Shown: piece by piece, positions 49,915 to 62,031 of the stretch
How the letters are laid out: each line of letters begins with the position of its first letter
Numbering within the stretch: position 1 is the stretch's first letter
Origin: Oenanthe sinensis
Taxonomy: Eukaryota > Streptophyta > Magnoliopsida > Apiales > Apiaceae
DNA: 64,000 nucleotides
Direction of reading: 5' to 3'
Assembly (NCBI GenBank): GCA_028671895.1
Contig: JAPMAC010000207.1
Location: 5,146,001 to 5,210,000, forward strand
The notes under the pieces: generated by a model
What the model was told of the DNA's origin: nothing
The model's database searches: none
What the model saw: the letters and a program-made list of their open reading frames with translations, nothing else
Position numbers and translations under genes: made by a program

Positions 49915-52900
49915 AATGTCCCTAGTCCGGGACAGTGGATGCTCAGGACAGACAAGCGCATATAGCTTGACCGCCTTACCGGTCATTGAACATGATTGGA
50001 AAGAAATCCCTGCTTACAGACCCCGAAGTATCATTTGGATATGACAACAAAGGACAAACGCTGGGATATGGCAAGATTGTACTTGGAAATGTCATCATTG
50101 AAGAAGTAGCTCTAGTTGATAGCCTGAAACATAAATTAATCAACATTAGTCAACTTGGAGACAAAAGTTACCATACTAGTTTTGATAGCAAAGAATGTCT
50201 AGTGACTCACAAAGACACATGCACCTTAATACTCAAAGGACATAGACATGGTAACATATATGAAGCCAGCTTGGAGGACTACACAACCACAGAAGTAACA
50301 TGTTTGTATAACAAGGCCTCAACTGAAGAAAGCTGGAAATGGCACAAGCAATTGTCTCATGTCAATTTTAAAACTCTTAACAAGTTGGTGAAATAGAATC
50401 TTGTGAGAGGTCAATCATAGGTTGACTTTGTACAAGCTGGACTTTCTGATGCATGTCAACTTGGAAAGCAAAGGAAAACATCCTTTAAAGCAAAACCATA
50501 AACAACATTTCTGAACCCTTTTATCTTTTACATTTTGATTTATTTGGTCTAGTAAATATGATGTCAATTAACAAAAAAATATGTTCTTGTCATTGTAGAT
50601 GATTTTACAAGATTCACATGGATTTTCTTTTTGCACTCAAAGGATGAAGCTTCTCAACACATAATTGACCATATAACTTTTCTGAAAAAATATTCAAAGA
50701 AAACTGTGAAGATTCTAAGGAGTGACAATGGTACTGAATTCAAGAATGCATCCATGGAGGAACACTATGCATCAAAGGGAATAATTTAACAATTCTCTGT
50801 ACCAGGAACACCTCAACAGAATGGTGTTGTTGAGAGGAAAAATATAACACTCATAGAAGCTGTAAGGACAATGTTGGCAGAGTCTAAATTGCCAGTATAT
50901 TTTTTGACTGAAGTAGTCAATATAACATGTTTTATTCAAAACTGCATCTTGATAAATATGCATGGAATGACCCCTATCAAATGGTGAAGGAAAAGAAGCC
51001 AAGTGTGAATCACTTTCACATATTTGGATGCAAATGTTATGTATTGAAAGTACATCCTGAAAATTTAAGAAAATTTGAATCCAAGGCTAATGAAGCAATA
51101 TTCCATGGATATGCACCAAATAATAAGGTATTCAAAGTCTTTAATCTCAGAACTAGAATTGTTATGGTATCTATTCATTTTGCTTTTAATGATAAAAAGA
51201 TTACAGGTTTACAGGATGAACCAGGGTCTACAACACTGGAATTTGAAAATCTCAATAGTTCTGAGATATATGAAGATGATGAGGATGAAGAGTCTCAAAT
51301 CACTCTTGAAATAACAAAAGAACCTGCACATTCTAAGGGGGAGCTAAAAAATTTAACTCCAATTAACTCAGAGTTTGACAATTCTGGGTCTAGCCAGACA
51401 GAGCCTATACAAACAGAATCAATTTCTTCAGAGTCTAACTCATCAGGGTCTGGATTAGGCAACTTTGAATCTTTCTCATAGTCAAGCAACTTAGGGGGAG
51501 CCTTTTCATTTGAATTCCAATCACAATAAGGAAATGCCAATGATTTAGAGGGATCTTGAAGTTCAAGAACCAACCTTCCACCAGCTAAAAAATGGGTAAG
51601 GGATCATACTCATGATTTGATAATTGGTGACCCTGAGAGTGGTGTGCAAACAAGAAAAGCCACTCAAAATGAATGTCTATACAACTCTTTTCTCTCAAAG
51701 AATGAACCAAAAAAAATTAAGGAAGCATTACAAGACTCTGAATGGATCATAGCAATGCAAGAAGAAATAAATGAGTTTGAGAGAAACTCTTGTTCCCTAG
51801 AACAATGTCAATATATTTGTAGAAGGGGGGTTGAATACAAATATAAGAACTTTTAAGATTTTTATATTTTCTTAAATGGTTTGAGAAGTTTGAATATGAA
51901 TAACAATGACTAAAATAAATATTTGAACAAGATATTTAAAAATTACTGATGGATTGATTTTTTCATCAGTGTATATATTTTCTCAAATAACCTAGGTTAA
52001 GAAAACCTAGTTGATTTTTAAAAAGTTAGAAATAAAATCAATTGTTCTTACAAAGTGTCTAAGGCTGAACAATTGATTCAGAAAGATGTTCTAACTCTAT
52101 TGATATTTCTAACAATGCTACCACTCTTTTTTATATAACACAAAAGTGTTTACAATCTCAAGAATAGTAAAACTAAACTATCTATGTTTATTTCTAATTT
52201 GAGAAATATCTACATCCTAGGAAGAACAACTTCAATCTGAGTCTTCATAGTCAATCTAGACTGTCTTCCATAGGCATGCTTTAGTCTGAAGATTCCTAAT
52301 ATTTTGTCTTGTTATGCAGTCCCTATCAATTGATAATTTGTTATTAAGCATATCAATTGATTCTTCTTTGTATCCATCAATTGATATTCTTCTTCGATTG
52401 ATCTTTATATCCATCGATTGATAATAGTTGTTGACTTATTGATTAATAGATGTTATCAATAGATGGTTTTTCATATCAGTTAATGGTCTTCAATCTCCGA
52501 CTTGACTTGTTATCAATTGATCTTCTATCGATTGATGCCTCCATACCAATTGATCATCCTTCACTTGCATAATTTTCCTCTCTTCAAATAATTACAATTA
52601 GACAGTCTAAGTTACACATCAATTGATGACCTATATCAATGGACTCTAGTATCAATCGATGAGAAAATTAACAATCGACTAAAGCCATATCAATTGAAAT
52701 ACACTAAGTACACCTATGCTACCATCCATATTATCAATTGATTCACATAAACATTTCAAATGATAAATGATTTTCTGATCAATTGATATTTATAATTTTC
52801 ATATCAATTGATCAGATATAATAAAATAAAATTATATGATTCTAAGGTTAAAATTATCATCAAAGCTACATTGATTCCTAATAGAAACAAAGTGTGGAAA

Positions 52901-54270
52901 CTTGTACTAAGGCCTAGAAATAGATCAATTATTGGTGCAAATTGGGTGTTCAGAAATAAACTTGATGCGAATGGAATTGTGATTAGAAAAAAAGTCAGAT
53001 TGATTGCAAAAGGATATTCACAAGAGGAAGGAATTGACTATGATGAAACCTTTGCACCTGTAGCTATATTGGAAGCAATCATAATGTTTCTAGCCTTTGC
53101 AGCTCATTCAAAATTTAAGGTATATCAGATGGATGTAAAAAGTGCCTTTTTAAATGGAAAATTGGAAGAAGAAGTTTATGTGGAACAACCACCCGGGTTT
53201 GTTGATTCCAAATATCCTGATCATGTGTACAAGTTGGACAAGGCACTTTATGGACTAAAGAAAGCAATTAGAGCATAGTATGAAACTCTATCAAAATTTC
53301 TTCTTGAAAATGGTTTCATTAGAGGTACCTTTGACAAAACTCTTTTTATTAGGAAACATAAATGTTATATTCTACTTGTCCAAATTTATGTTGATGATAT
53401 TATATTTAGTTTTACTAATGAAAAACTCTGTGAAAAGTTTAGCAAGATAATGTAGTGTAAATATGAAATGAGCATGATAGGAGAATTGAACTTATTTTTG
53501 GGACTTCAAGTCAAACAGACCAATGATGAAATTTTCATTAGTCAATCAAAGTATGCTAAAGAACTATTAAATAAGTTTGATTTACAAGATTGTGCAACTG
53601 CCAAAACTCCTACGTCAACAGCCACCAAACTAGACTCTGACCCAAGGGGTAAAAAAATTGACAATACTAGCTATATAGGTATGATTGGCTCATTATTATA
53701 TTTAACTCCCACTAGACTAGATATTATGTTTGCAACATGCCTGTGTGCTAGATTTCAAGATGACCCTAGAAAATCACATTTAATTGCTGTGAAAAAAAAA
53801 ATAGATATCTCAAGAGTGCACAATCTCTGGGATTTTGATATCCGAGAGAGTCTAATTTTTCATTAGTTGGTTATTCAGAATCTAACTATGTAGGATACAA
53901 GGTGGATAGAAAGAGTACAACATGTTAATTTCTTAGTTTAGCAAAAAACAACATACAATATCAACCTCAACAACTGAGTCTGAATACATAGGAGCTGGAA
54001 GTTGTTGTGCACAAATTCTGTGGATGAGAAATCAATTACTTGATTATGGACTAACATTCTCAAGTATTCTCAATTAAAATTGCAGAGAATCCATTTCAAC
54101 ATTCCAGAACAAAGCACATTGATGTCAAATATCATTTTATTAGAAAACATGTTGGAAATGGTACTGTTGAACTTCTTTATGTTGCAACTGACAAATAGAT
54201 TGCAAAAATTTTAACAAAACTACTTGATGAGTCTACCTTTCTCAGATTGGTAGGTGAATTAGGTATGTGA
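49915..54270 (+). pseudogene. Element C pol, interrupted by a solo LTR
   Basis: Protease begins with DSGCS at 49931-49945, but about 42 unrelated bases (roughly 49948-49989) follow before the next conserved residues. The integrase zinc region is near 50330-50470; its core has SDNGTEF (about 50721) and GVVERKN (about 50823). An acidic linker is open at 50927-51481. RT begins at about 51700, stops at 51787 at the nested LTR and resumes at 52884-52889; YVDD is near 53388. RNase H runs to about 54270 with several frameshifts after 53866. Stops at many sites show it is dead. Confidence 0.88.
51788..52883 (-). mobile_element. Solo LTR of family F nested in the RT of element C
   Basis: The insert splits the RT frame and is flanked by gaaac at 51783-51787 and 52884-52888, a 5-bp target duplication. 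On the minus strand it starts close to TATTAGGAATC (family start TGTTAGGAATC) and ends CCTAGGGAACA plus three extra bases. It has the ccccccttctac block near its end and a TATA-like ttatataaaaa on the minus strand (about 52130-52142). The body (52320-52820) is rich in atcaattgat-type motifs. About 1.1 kb. The fragment at 2375-2653 is the same family. Confidence 0.88.
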
Positions 54271-54382
54271 AATATATAGGTCAATAATCATTTCAAGCAG
54301 CAAGGTATGTACTTTTATTATAGTCACTGATTTATCAAACTATAATTTGTTATTATAAAATTTTTGAAGTATTTTATCTTGA

Positions 54383-54494
54383 CAGAGTCTAACTTCAAGA
54401 CTCGGATGGGTCTATAGACTTTAGGAGTCTGTTGACTCTGAAGGCTATGGTTCATAGACTCTGAAATGGTTAGAATTCGCTCTTGTAGACTCTG
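54383..54494 (+). repeat. Motif array agagtcta/tagactct in the pol-ORF spacer of C
   Basis: Direct and inverted forms of agagtct (such as agagtctaac, tatagactt, gttgactctg, catagactctg, gtagactctg) occur seven or eight times in about 110 bp, just ahead of the additional ORF. The same motif is dense in the 3' LTR (59842-60090). Confidence 0.8.
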
Positions 54495-54730
54495 ATTATT
54501 TTTGAACCATTCAGTTAACTGGAAATAGGCGGTAACAGTTATTTTTTACTGGATATAGGTTGTAGCCTCGTGTGTATTGTGTGTAATTCTAACAAAATAG
54601 AAAATTTATATACATTTTACTCATTTATTTATTGTGAATTATATTCTAAGGCAAAAATACTCTAAGAGCAACTCAAGAACCCTAACCAGTTTTCTCAAGA
54701 ATTTTCATCACTTTCAACTCAACAACTTTA

Positions 54731-57700
54731 ATGGTTGCTCAATCCACCATTATGAGGGGACCCAAGGCTATTGCATTCACTTTCGGAGATTTTGAATTTA
54801 TCACCACCAATTATATTACAGCCCTAGGCGACAAGAAAGGTGTGAATACTGACTATTATCTAATAATGGATTTCTTGGAGTAAAGTGAGCTCAGTTACAT
54901 TCTCAAGGCATCTCATGTCATGCATTAAGATGCAGTATCTCAGGCATGGAGCTCTACACAAGTTGTTGATCTTACTCAGGGTCAACCAGGTAAAATTATA
55001 TTTACCTTTGGTGATATTACCTTTGATGTAACTGCTAATGCGCTTAACTCTGTATTTAAGTTACCCACTAGAAAACCTTTTGATGAAACTGTTTATGATT
55101 CTGAAGTTAAAAGCATGTTTAAGTCATTAGGTTACAGTGCTAGCTTGGATAAAATGAGTAAGATAACTAGGCCTTACTTGAGAAAAGAATGGTCCTTTTT
55201 ATTTAATCAAATTACTAAATGTTTTACGGGTAAATGTAGTGGCTTTGATGCAATTACATTTATTACTTATCAAATAGGCCACAGTCTCTTGTTTGATAAA
55301 GTAATCAATATTGATGATATATTGCTTACTCAAATGGGAGAAAAATTGAACAATTTGCAAGAGGGAAGAAATAAGGTCTATTACCATAGGTTCTTAATGC
55401 TTCTCTTAAATCACTTTGTTCCTAACATGTCTGCCAAGATTGCAGATTAGTGTTGTGTGCAGGCTTACAAGCAACAAAGGAGGATATTCTATAACATTAA
55501 GAGAGTAAATGAGAAGAAAAAGAGTTTACCTGACATGGTGTACCCACAAGTAATGCATATAAAACTTTCTACTTACAAACCTTCAATCTATAATTCTTTA
55601 TTCTTTGGTGGTGAAATGGTGCAGGAACAAGTTATGGAGAGTCCCCCTGCACCTACCAAAGTAGCCAAATCCCCTTCTACCAAACAATCTCAAAAACCAA
55701 AATCCAAGAAGAAGCCAACCTCTGGTGTCTCTCAACTGGCACCAGTTGTAAAGAGAAGAAGATTGATTAAAATTAGGCTTGTAAATGAGCAAAGTGATGA
55801 AGAGCTCAATCCCCTAGATAAACAGGTTGTTGAAGGTCTTTCTTTATTAAAAGAAGGCCCTGATGCACCAGAATCTAACCCTGAACCTAAGATTATAGAC
55901 TCTTAAAAGGCTACAGTCTTTGAAACACCTAAGAATGCACCCCTGGATTCCCAAATTGAGTCTCTTGTAAAATCCTTTCCTAAGAAGTATAAAAGATTAA
56001 GAAAGGCTTTTTTTACACACACACACAAGCTTATAATTGTTACTAACCCTGTTTTGCAGGAAATAGACGCTCCCAAGGCTTCTGCAGGGCAAGACTCTAA
56101 AAGCAAAAATTCTCCTAAACTAAAGTTTAATGTTGAGTTAGAGTCTAGACTGCCTTTAGACTCTAATCATGAAACATTTTGGGAAGGAATGACAATGGAT
56201 GCAGCCTCAAGGAAGTTCAACTGAAGATCCAACTGATAAGGTGTTATTGTTCTTATATCCATTGGCGGAGCCAATTGAAGATCTAGAATCATACAAGACA
56301 AAATCTCAAGTCTTGGATCTTTTCACTACCTATGATGCCCCAAGGAAGAAAATGGAAATGAAGCTATAAATGTCTGCACAGGATGTGGTCAAAAATCTAT
56401 ATTGCTACCTCTTCAATTCTTCACTTCAAAATCAAGCAGCTGAGGTCATAGAAGGCAGGACAACTGAAATTCTCAAAGCACTTGATATGCCAGACTCTGA
56501 AAAGCCAAAATCTTAAAACATCAAAGTCCTCAAAAGGAGAGAATCAAAGTCTGTTGCTGAGTTGGAAACTGAGGTTGAGCAACCAGTTTTTGACTATGAA
56601 GCAATTTAGCATAATGGGGTTACCTACAGGACATTCATTCAATGGATTTCTAACATTCATCCACTTCCAAGGAAAGTGGTTGATTACATTTTTCATAATG
56701 TAGGGAAGGTGGCCAACATCTATACAACCTACTAGAGTAGATTGGATCAATTAAAGGGTTTTTATTTTCATAAAATTGCAAGGGACCTGCCGGATCGCTT
56801 TTAGTTGACTTATGCCCAGGCCATCAATGTAATTCATGCCAGGACTTTTCTAAATGATAACTTGGATGTATTAACACTGGTAGAACCACATGAGGTAGTA
56901 GGTGATGGTAAGAAGTTGGGAGAAGGAACTAATGCACCAGTGGTGACTAGTGGAATAGGTGCTTAGTCTGTCTCACCCACATAAGAACAACATAGTCAGA
57001 GGTTGGGTGATAGTGGGATAGAGGAGCATGTTGATAGGCCTTCTTTTCCAACTCATATATTTGCTGATGAACCCCAATGATATGGGAGGAAAGACTCTGA
57101 TGGATGCTCAAGAAGAAAATCAACAATCAATTCTATCAGAGTCTATCCATTTTGATGGGGAGTCTCATGCACTAACATTCCAAAAAGGTGACACTAAGAC
57201 TTTGGCTTCTAATGAAGTCATACTGAAGTAGTCAGAGTCTATAGTAGACCCTGGGACTAGAATACCGGAGCCAACAGACCGTGAAAAGAGAGAAGACGCT
57301 AGTATGGGTTCTAAGTCTATTGTTGTTCACCCCTTGGCGGAAACCCCTAGCCTTCAAACATTTGAAGGGGTTCCCCTCGATCAAGGTGGTTCAGGTATTG
57401 AAGCACAAATTCATTCTCTTAACCCCCTTTCGTAGTACTTTTGAGTGCACCTACCAAAATGAGTGAAAAAATCAATAATGAGGGGCTAACACTGGTCCAG
57501 GAAAAATAAGAGGTAAAAAAGGCTGTAGAGAGCTAGAGTGAAGATGAGAAAGTATGTGCCCAACCCCACTGTGAGAATGAGAGACTAGGGTATCCTGAAC
57601 CTAGCTTTACTTATTGGGACCAAGATTTTCCCAAGAATTGGTCTGATGAGTTGAAGCTGGGGATGGATGAAAATTCATTTTTACTTATCTTGCAGATTGG

Positions 57701-59677
57701 CAAGAAGGAGGAGGCTTTAGCTGTTCAGAAACTCATTTACACAGAGGCCACAATTTCATATGGTGGAGTCTCTAGCTAGAAGGGAAGATAGAGTCAGGGA
57801 GGCTCTGGTGGATGAACCTCAAATTCAATCTGAGACTACAAATTTGAATTTAGAAGTACCAATCTTAATCATGTCAATTCAGGCAAGGCTTCAGAGTCTA
57901 CATGTCCTAATCACTCTATTGAGGAGTTAGGGTCAATAGTTCCTTTTGTAATTTTAGAGTCTACTCCATCACTAGAGTCTACACCTCTTGTAACTAAAAT
58001 TAAACCATTTGATGCTGCTATGGAGACAGATGATTCCACCTTTGTAGATGAAGGGGAGGTAAATCCATCTTTCAATTATTTTGATCAAGTATTTCCAAAA
58101 CATTGGGCCACAACTCAGTCTCTTGGTTTTGATAATAAAGAGACATTTGAAGCCATATTTGCAATTCACAAGTCATAGAGGCTGAAAGCATTTCAGATGA
58201 AGAATTTCTTAGCTAAACATGATCATTATCCTGATGAAGAGCCTAATATTTCTCTTATTCAAGAAGGCAAGGCTGTGGATGCTGATATTAAAGATGCAAA
58301 GGAAAATGCTATTGAACAGTTGACAGGTGTGGTCAAAGACATATCTCATATAAATACTAAATTGACTAATGTTAACACCACCACAGCTATGCTCAAAACA
58401 AAGTTTGAAACTTTATATTCCCTTCAACTATCTAAGAAAGCTTCTGTCAAAGATTCGTTCGATGACTTCAAAGCTAAACAACCTACTCTTCAAGACTCTG
58501 TCAATGCTCTTACCACTAAAGAGGATTCTGTTATTACTGTTCAGGCCAATATTTCTTCTGTTTTAGAATAAATACTTTTGGCTGTCATAGGTGGCGATGA
58601 TGTCAAAAAGGGGGAGAAGAAAGTTGATGATTCTTCAAGGAGTAATTAAGATGGATGCAAGGATGATGAATCAAGGGGATTTAAAAGGAGGAGAGATGAT
58701 GATGATGATGAAGCTGGTGATGGTTCTCATGGTCCTAGAGGTCCTAGTGGTGTGCAGGAAAAGAAGTTTAGAATATTTGTTAAAACACAATCACACCAGT
58801 CAGGGACTGGACATGAGAAATTAGGGTCTACGTCAGACTTTGATAAGGGAAAACAGAGCTTAGACTCTGATGAGAAAAAGAAGGATGAAGTTAAGGAGCC
58901 AAATTATTGGAAATGAAACCAAAACAATATTCAGCTCAAGTCTAGAAATATAAAGTGTCTTGGAATTTCTTCAGAAGACTTGGAAGGAACTACCACTCTA
59001 TTTGCTGATCCTCACTCACTTACAGATAAAAAGTTTGAAAATATCACCCAAATGCATCTGAATAAGGTGATGTCTACTCAAATTGTTTATAATGTTTTTG
59101 AAAAGAAGTTACTAGGAGATCATTATCAAATTGAAAAGATCAAGACTGAGATGCTAGTGTACTTCATGGAAGGAGGAATTGTAATAGCCAACCAAACTTC
59201 ATTTTCTTCAAGCAGGTTGTGGAGCTTCAATACATTAGATTTCTTTTGACCACAACAGCTGAGGTAAATAGAAACAAGGAAGAAATAACAAAGAAGTGGC
59301 ACAAAGAGATTGATAGAAAGATGAATCTGCATAGACAGGCAAACAAACAAATGGAAAAGTTCTCTCTAAAATTTGTTGATGATGAAGGAAAGGATCAAAA
59401 CATGGCTCTAGAGGTAAAATAAATAAAATGTGAAGGTAATTTTGGTAATTTATTTAGATTTCAACCTATGGTAGGGAAGTAAAGTATTTTGTTACTTAAA
59501 AACTTGAAGGAACAAGATTGTAGTGCCAATGATATGAGAGCAACTTATTGTCAAATCAAGTGTGAAATAGAAGAAATGAAGAATTTCAAGAAGTTTGTTG
59601 GTGAAGCTCTAGCAGTTGAAGAAAATATGATGAAGTTATTTTTGAAGAATAACTCAGCTTTTGAGAAGATAAATTGA
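54731..59677 (+). pseudogene. Additional ORF of element C, very long, decayed
   Basis: It starts at ATG 54731 (MVAQSTIMRG) about 460 bp after the RNase H end and extends about 1,650 codons with stops and frameshifts. The N-terminal part has ITTNYI, KEWSFLFN (about 55183) and VYYHRFLMLLLN, shared with A and B. A basic Pro/Lys-rich region follows (55620-55790), then long acidic Ser-rich sequence. A clear coiled coil is open at 58197-58571, and a lysine-rich helical end at 58980-59677. No convincing signal peptide or membrane helix is visible. Such coiled coils occur in plant copia env-like proteins, but the role here is unproven. Confidence 0.7.
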
Positions 59678-59798
59678 GAAGTAATTTTATTTCCTTGTAA
59701 TTTTTATACTATTCTAGATTAATTATTTATTCTTTAGTTTTGACATCATCAAACCTTGATTTATGATTATATTTTATAAAGCATAAATATAGGGCGAT

Positions 59799-60548
59799 TG
59801 TTAGGAAGATATCTATTTGATAATGTACAAAATACTAGAATAGAGTCTAGCATAGTTTTATCTGTAATTGAATAAGTCTTTCTAGTCTCTGAATATTTGA
59901 ACAATCAGAGTCTAGTTAGTCCCTCTACAGATATAAATGTTATTTGTAATTCAAAGATTTTTAGAATGAATAAAACTAGAGTCTGGATGCAAATCAGAGT
60001 CTAGGAGTGGATAAGAGTCTATAGACTATCAGAGTCTATACTCTATCAGAGACTGCATATCATCAGAGTCTGAAGTTCTTCAAAGTCTATAAAGCTGAAG
60101 CTTAATTTGGAAGGTGATCACAGTAATGGAAAGACTTCGAAGATAAAGGCAAATATATTACAGATATGATATGGGAAGGAATGAGAGTTACAGAAGAAAA
60201 CTCTTAGCTAATAGATAGGATTTTATTCCTAATTAAATGTAATTACTTTTATTAGTTGATAGGTAGCTCTCTATTAAACACTCTATGTAATCTAATTTAT
60301 AATGTCGAAGTTTTGAGAGAACATAGAGATAGAGATGGTTGTTGTGAGAAACACAGAGTAGATGCTAGGGTTTGTGTACACCCTAGGCGAGTTTGTATTT
60401 ATTTATCAATAATACAAACAATATTTTTTCATAACTTTGTGTTTGATCTTTGTTATTTGTTCGAAGCTTAAATCTATTAAGTTTGATTTTAAAACAGGAA
60501 AAAAGAGAATACAAGTATTCAACCCCCTACTTGTGTAACTGTGAAAAC
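59799..60548 (+). mobile_element. 3' LTR of element C
   Basis: It starts tgttaggaagat at 59799, just after a short purine run (atagggcga), and likely ends gtgaaaaca at 60548, giving about 750 bp with TG/CA ends. The usual attcaaccccct block lies near the end (60508-60528). The first 300 bp carry many agagtct motifs in both orientations. The exact end is tentative, as no 5' LTR is present for comparison. Confidence 0.7.
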
Positions 60549-61542
60549 AATATTTTTAAATACAAAACGCATATTCTGTAAATATAAAAATACAGAACAC
60601 GTAGTAATTAGTGCATAAAATTTTATATGTATATTTTTCTATTAATTTTTTTAAAACAAATAAAAAAACATAGACGTATTTCAACAAATAACAATAGATA
60701 TAAATTAAAATTTTATAAGTATAAGAATTAAAGTTTAAATATTATGAACATGTTGGGTAAAAATAAATACTTATAAAAAGAAAGGAAGTTGTGAATTTAT
60801 ATGTTTTAAACTTTTTAAATAATTTATATTTGTTAAAACTGTAATTCAAAATATTTTAGGACAAAGTGATATTATATTAAGTAAAAGTACTGTTTTGTGA
60901 AATTAATTTCTATTTATTGAAAGTATTTTTAAAAATTATAATATTTGTAAGATTTTACACACAACTAAATAACTAAAATTAGGAAAAAAAATTAATAATT
61001 ACACAATAATGTTTTTAAAAAGTAAAATGTTATAACATAAATTCTTTATTTTAATTTTTTAAAGAGCAAATATTTACAAAATATATATGTTATTTATAAA
61101 ACTTTATTTTTATTTTTGTTATTAATTTTATAAAACTTTATTTTTGTTTTTATGAATTAATATAATATTTTAGTTTTTGTATAGAACTTATTTATATATA
61201 TATAATATTTCAATTTTCTATAGTACATAATATTTTTTTTGTGAACATTAATTATTTTTAAAATATTAGTTTTTGTATCATATTAAAATATAAGAAAATA
61301 CAGAACATAGTGTTAATATTTTTACAAAACACTACTTTTATTTTTTTAATAAAATAATACTTATTATACAGTACATAATAGTTTAAAATACATAACACAC
61401 TATTTTGTATATATAAAAATACATATAAAAACATAGAACTCACTATTTTGTATATATAAAAATACAGCACACTCTTTTGTAAAAGTAAATAAAAATTACA
61501 GAACACAACATATAGTAATTAGTCCATAAAATATTTTACATG
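60549..61542. other. AT-rich intergenic DNA with a split direct repeat
   Basis: No gene. Related stretches of about 60 bp lie at each end (near 60575-60640 and 61480-61545), both with aaa-tacagaacac followed by tagtaattagt-cataaaat. Shorter tacagaacac-like fragments recur between them. This may be the remains of an old repeat. Confidence 0.5.
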
Positions 61543-62031
61543 TGTATTTGGTAGGAATCATGTAGTGTGATGATAACAAATTTACTTAGAATTATAAATT
61601 TGATCTTAATTTTTGTAATCGGTGAATGGATATATGACTTATAAATATTCATTGACTAGGGAACTATTTATCAGTTAAAATTGTTGTTAATCAACTGATA
61701 AAATGGATTGTAACAGTTGATTCAGAGTTTTTATCTCATCAGTTGATTGTAATATTTTGATGGATGTTATGTACTAGTCAACTGATATTTATTGACTTCA
61801 ATTGATAGCCCATCAACAGATGTGAAGAATGGTTGACAAAGTATAAATATTCTAAGTCAGAATTTTCTCAAATGAAGTTATCAATGGATAAAGAAGTCAA
61901 TGGATATAGATATTGTTCGATGGATGAAAGTCAACACGAGTCAAATCAATGGATATCCATCAATGGATAAAAGCATCAAGATAATCAATGGATAAAAAGA
62001 CAATCAATGGATAAGGGATCAATGAATATTC
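61543..62031 (+). mobile_element. LTR of family G, left part
   Basis: A ggtaggaatcatg start (about 61549) resembles the family F start TGTTAGGAATC, and the body carries cagttgat and then dense tcaatggata motifs (61880-62025). It is interrupted at 62032 by a solo LTR of element E and resumes at 63583. Confidence 0.6.

Larger units (their letters stand above)
48482..60548 (+). mobile_element. Copia element C, 5'-truncated, about 12 kb including a nested LTR
   Basis: It holds the distal part of gag (48522-49738), pol (49915-54270, interrupted by an LTR at 51788-52883), a spacer motif array, an additional ORF (54731-59677) and a 3' LTR (59799-60548). The 5' LTR, PBS and the UBN2 part of gag are missing; the left edge near 48482 is set by where gag homology starts. 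The large gag with two zinc knuckles and the extra ORF resemble the SIRE/Maximus copia lineage. Confidence 0.8.
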
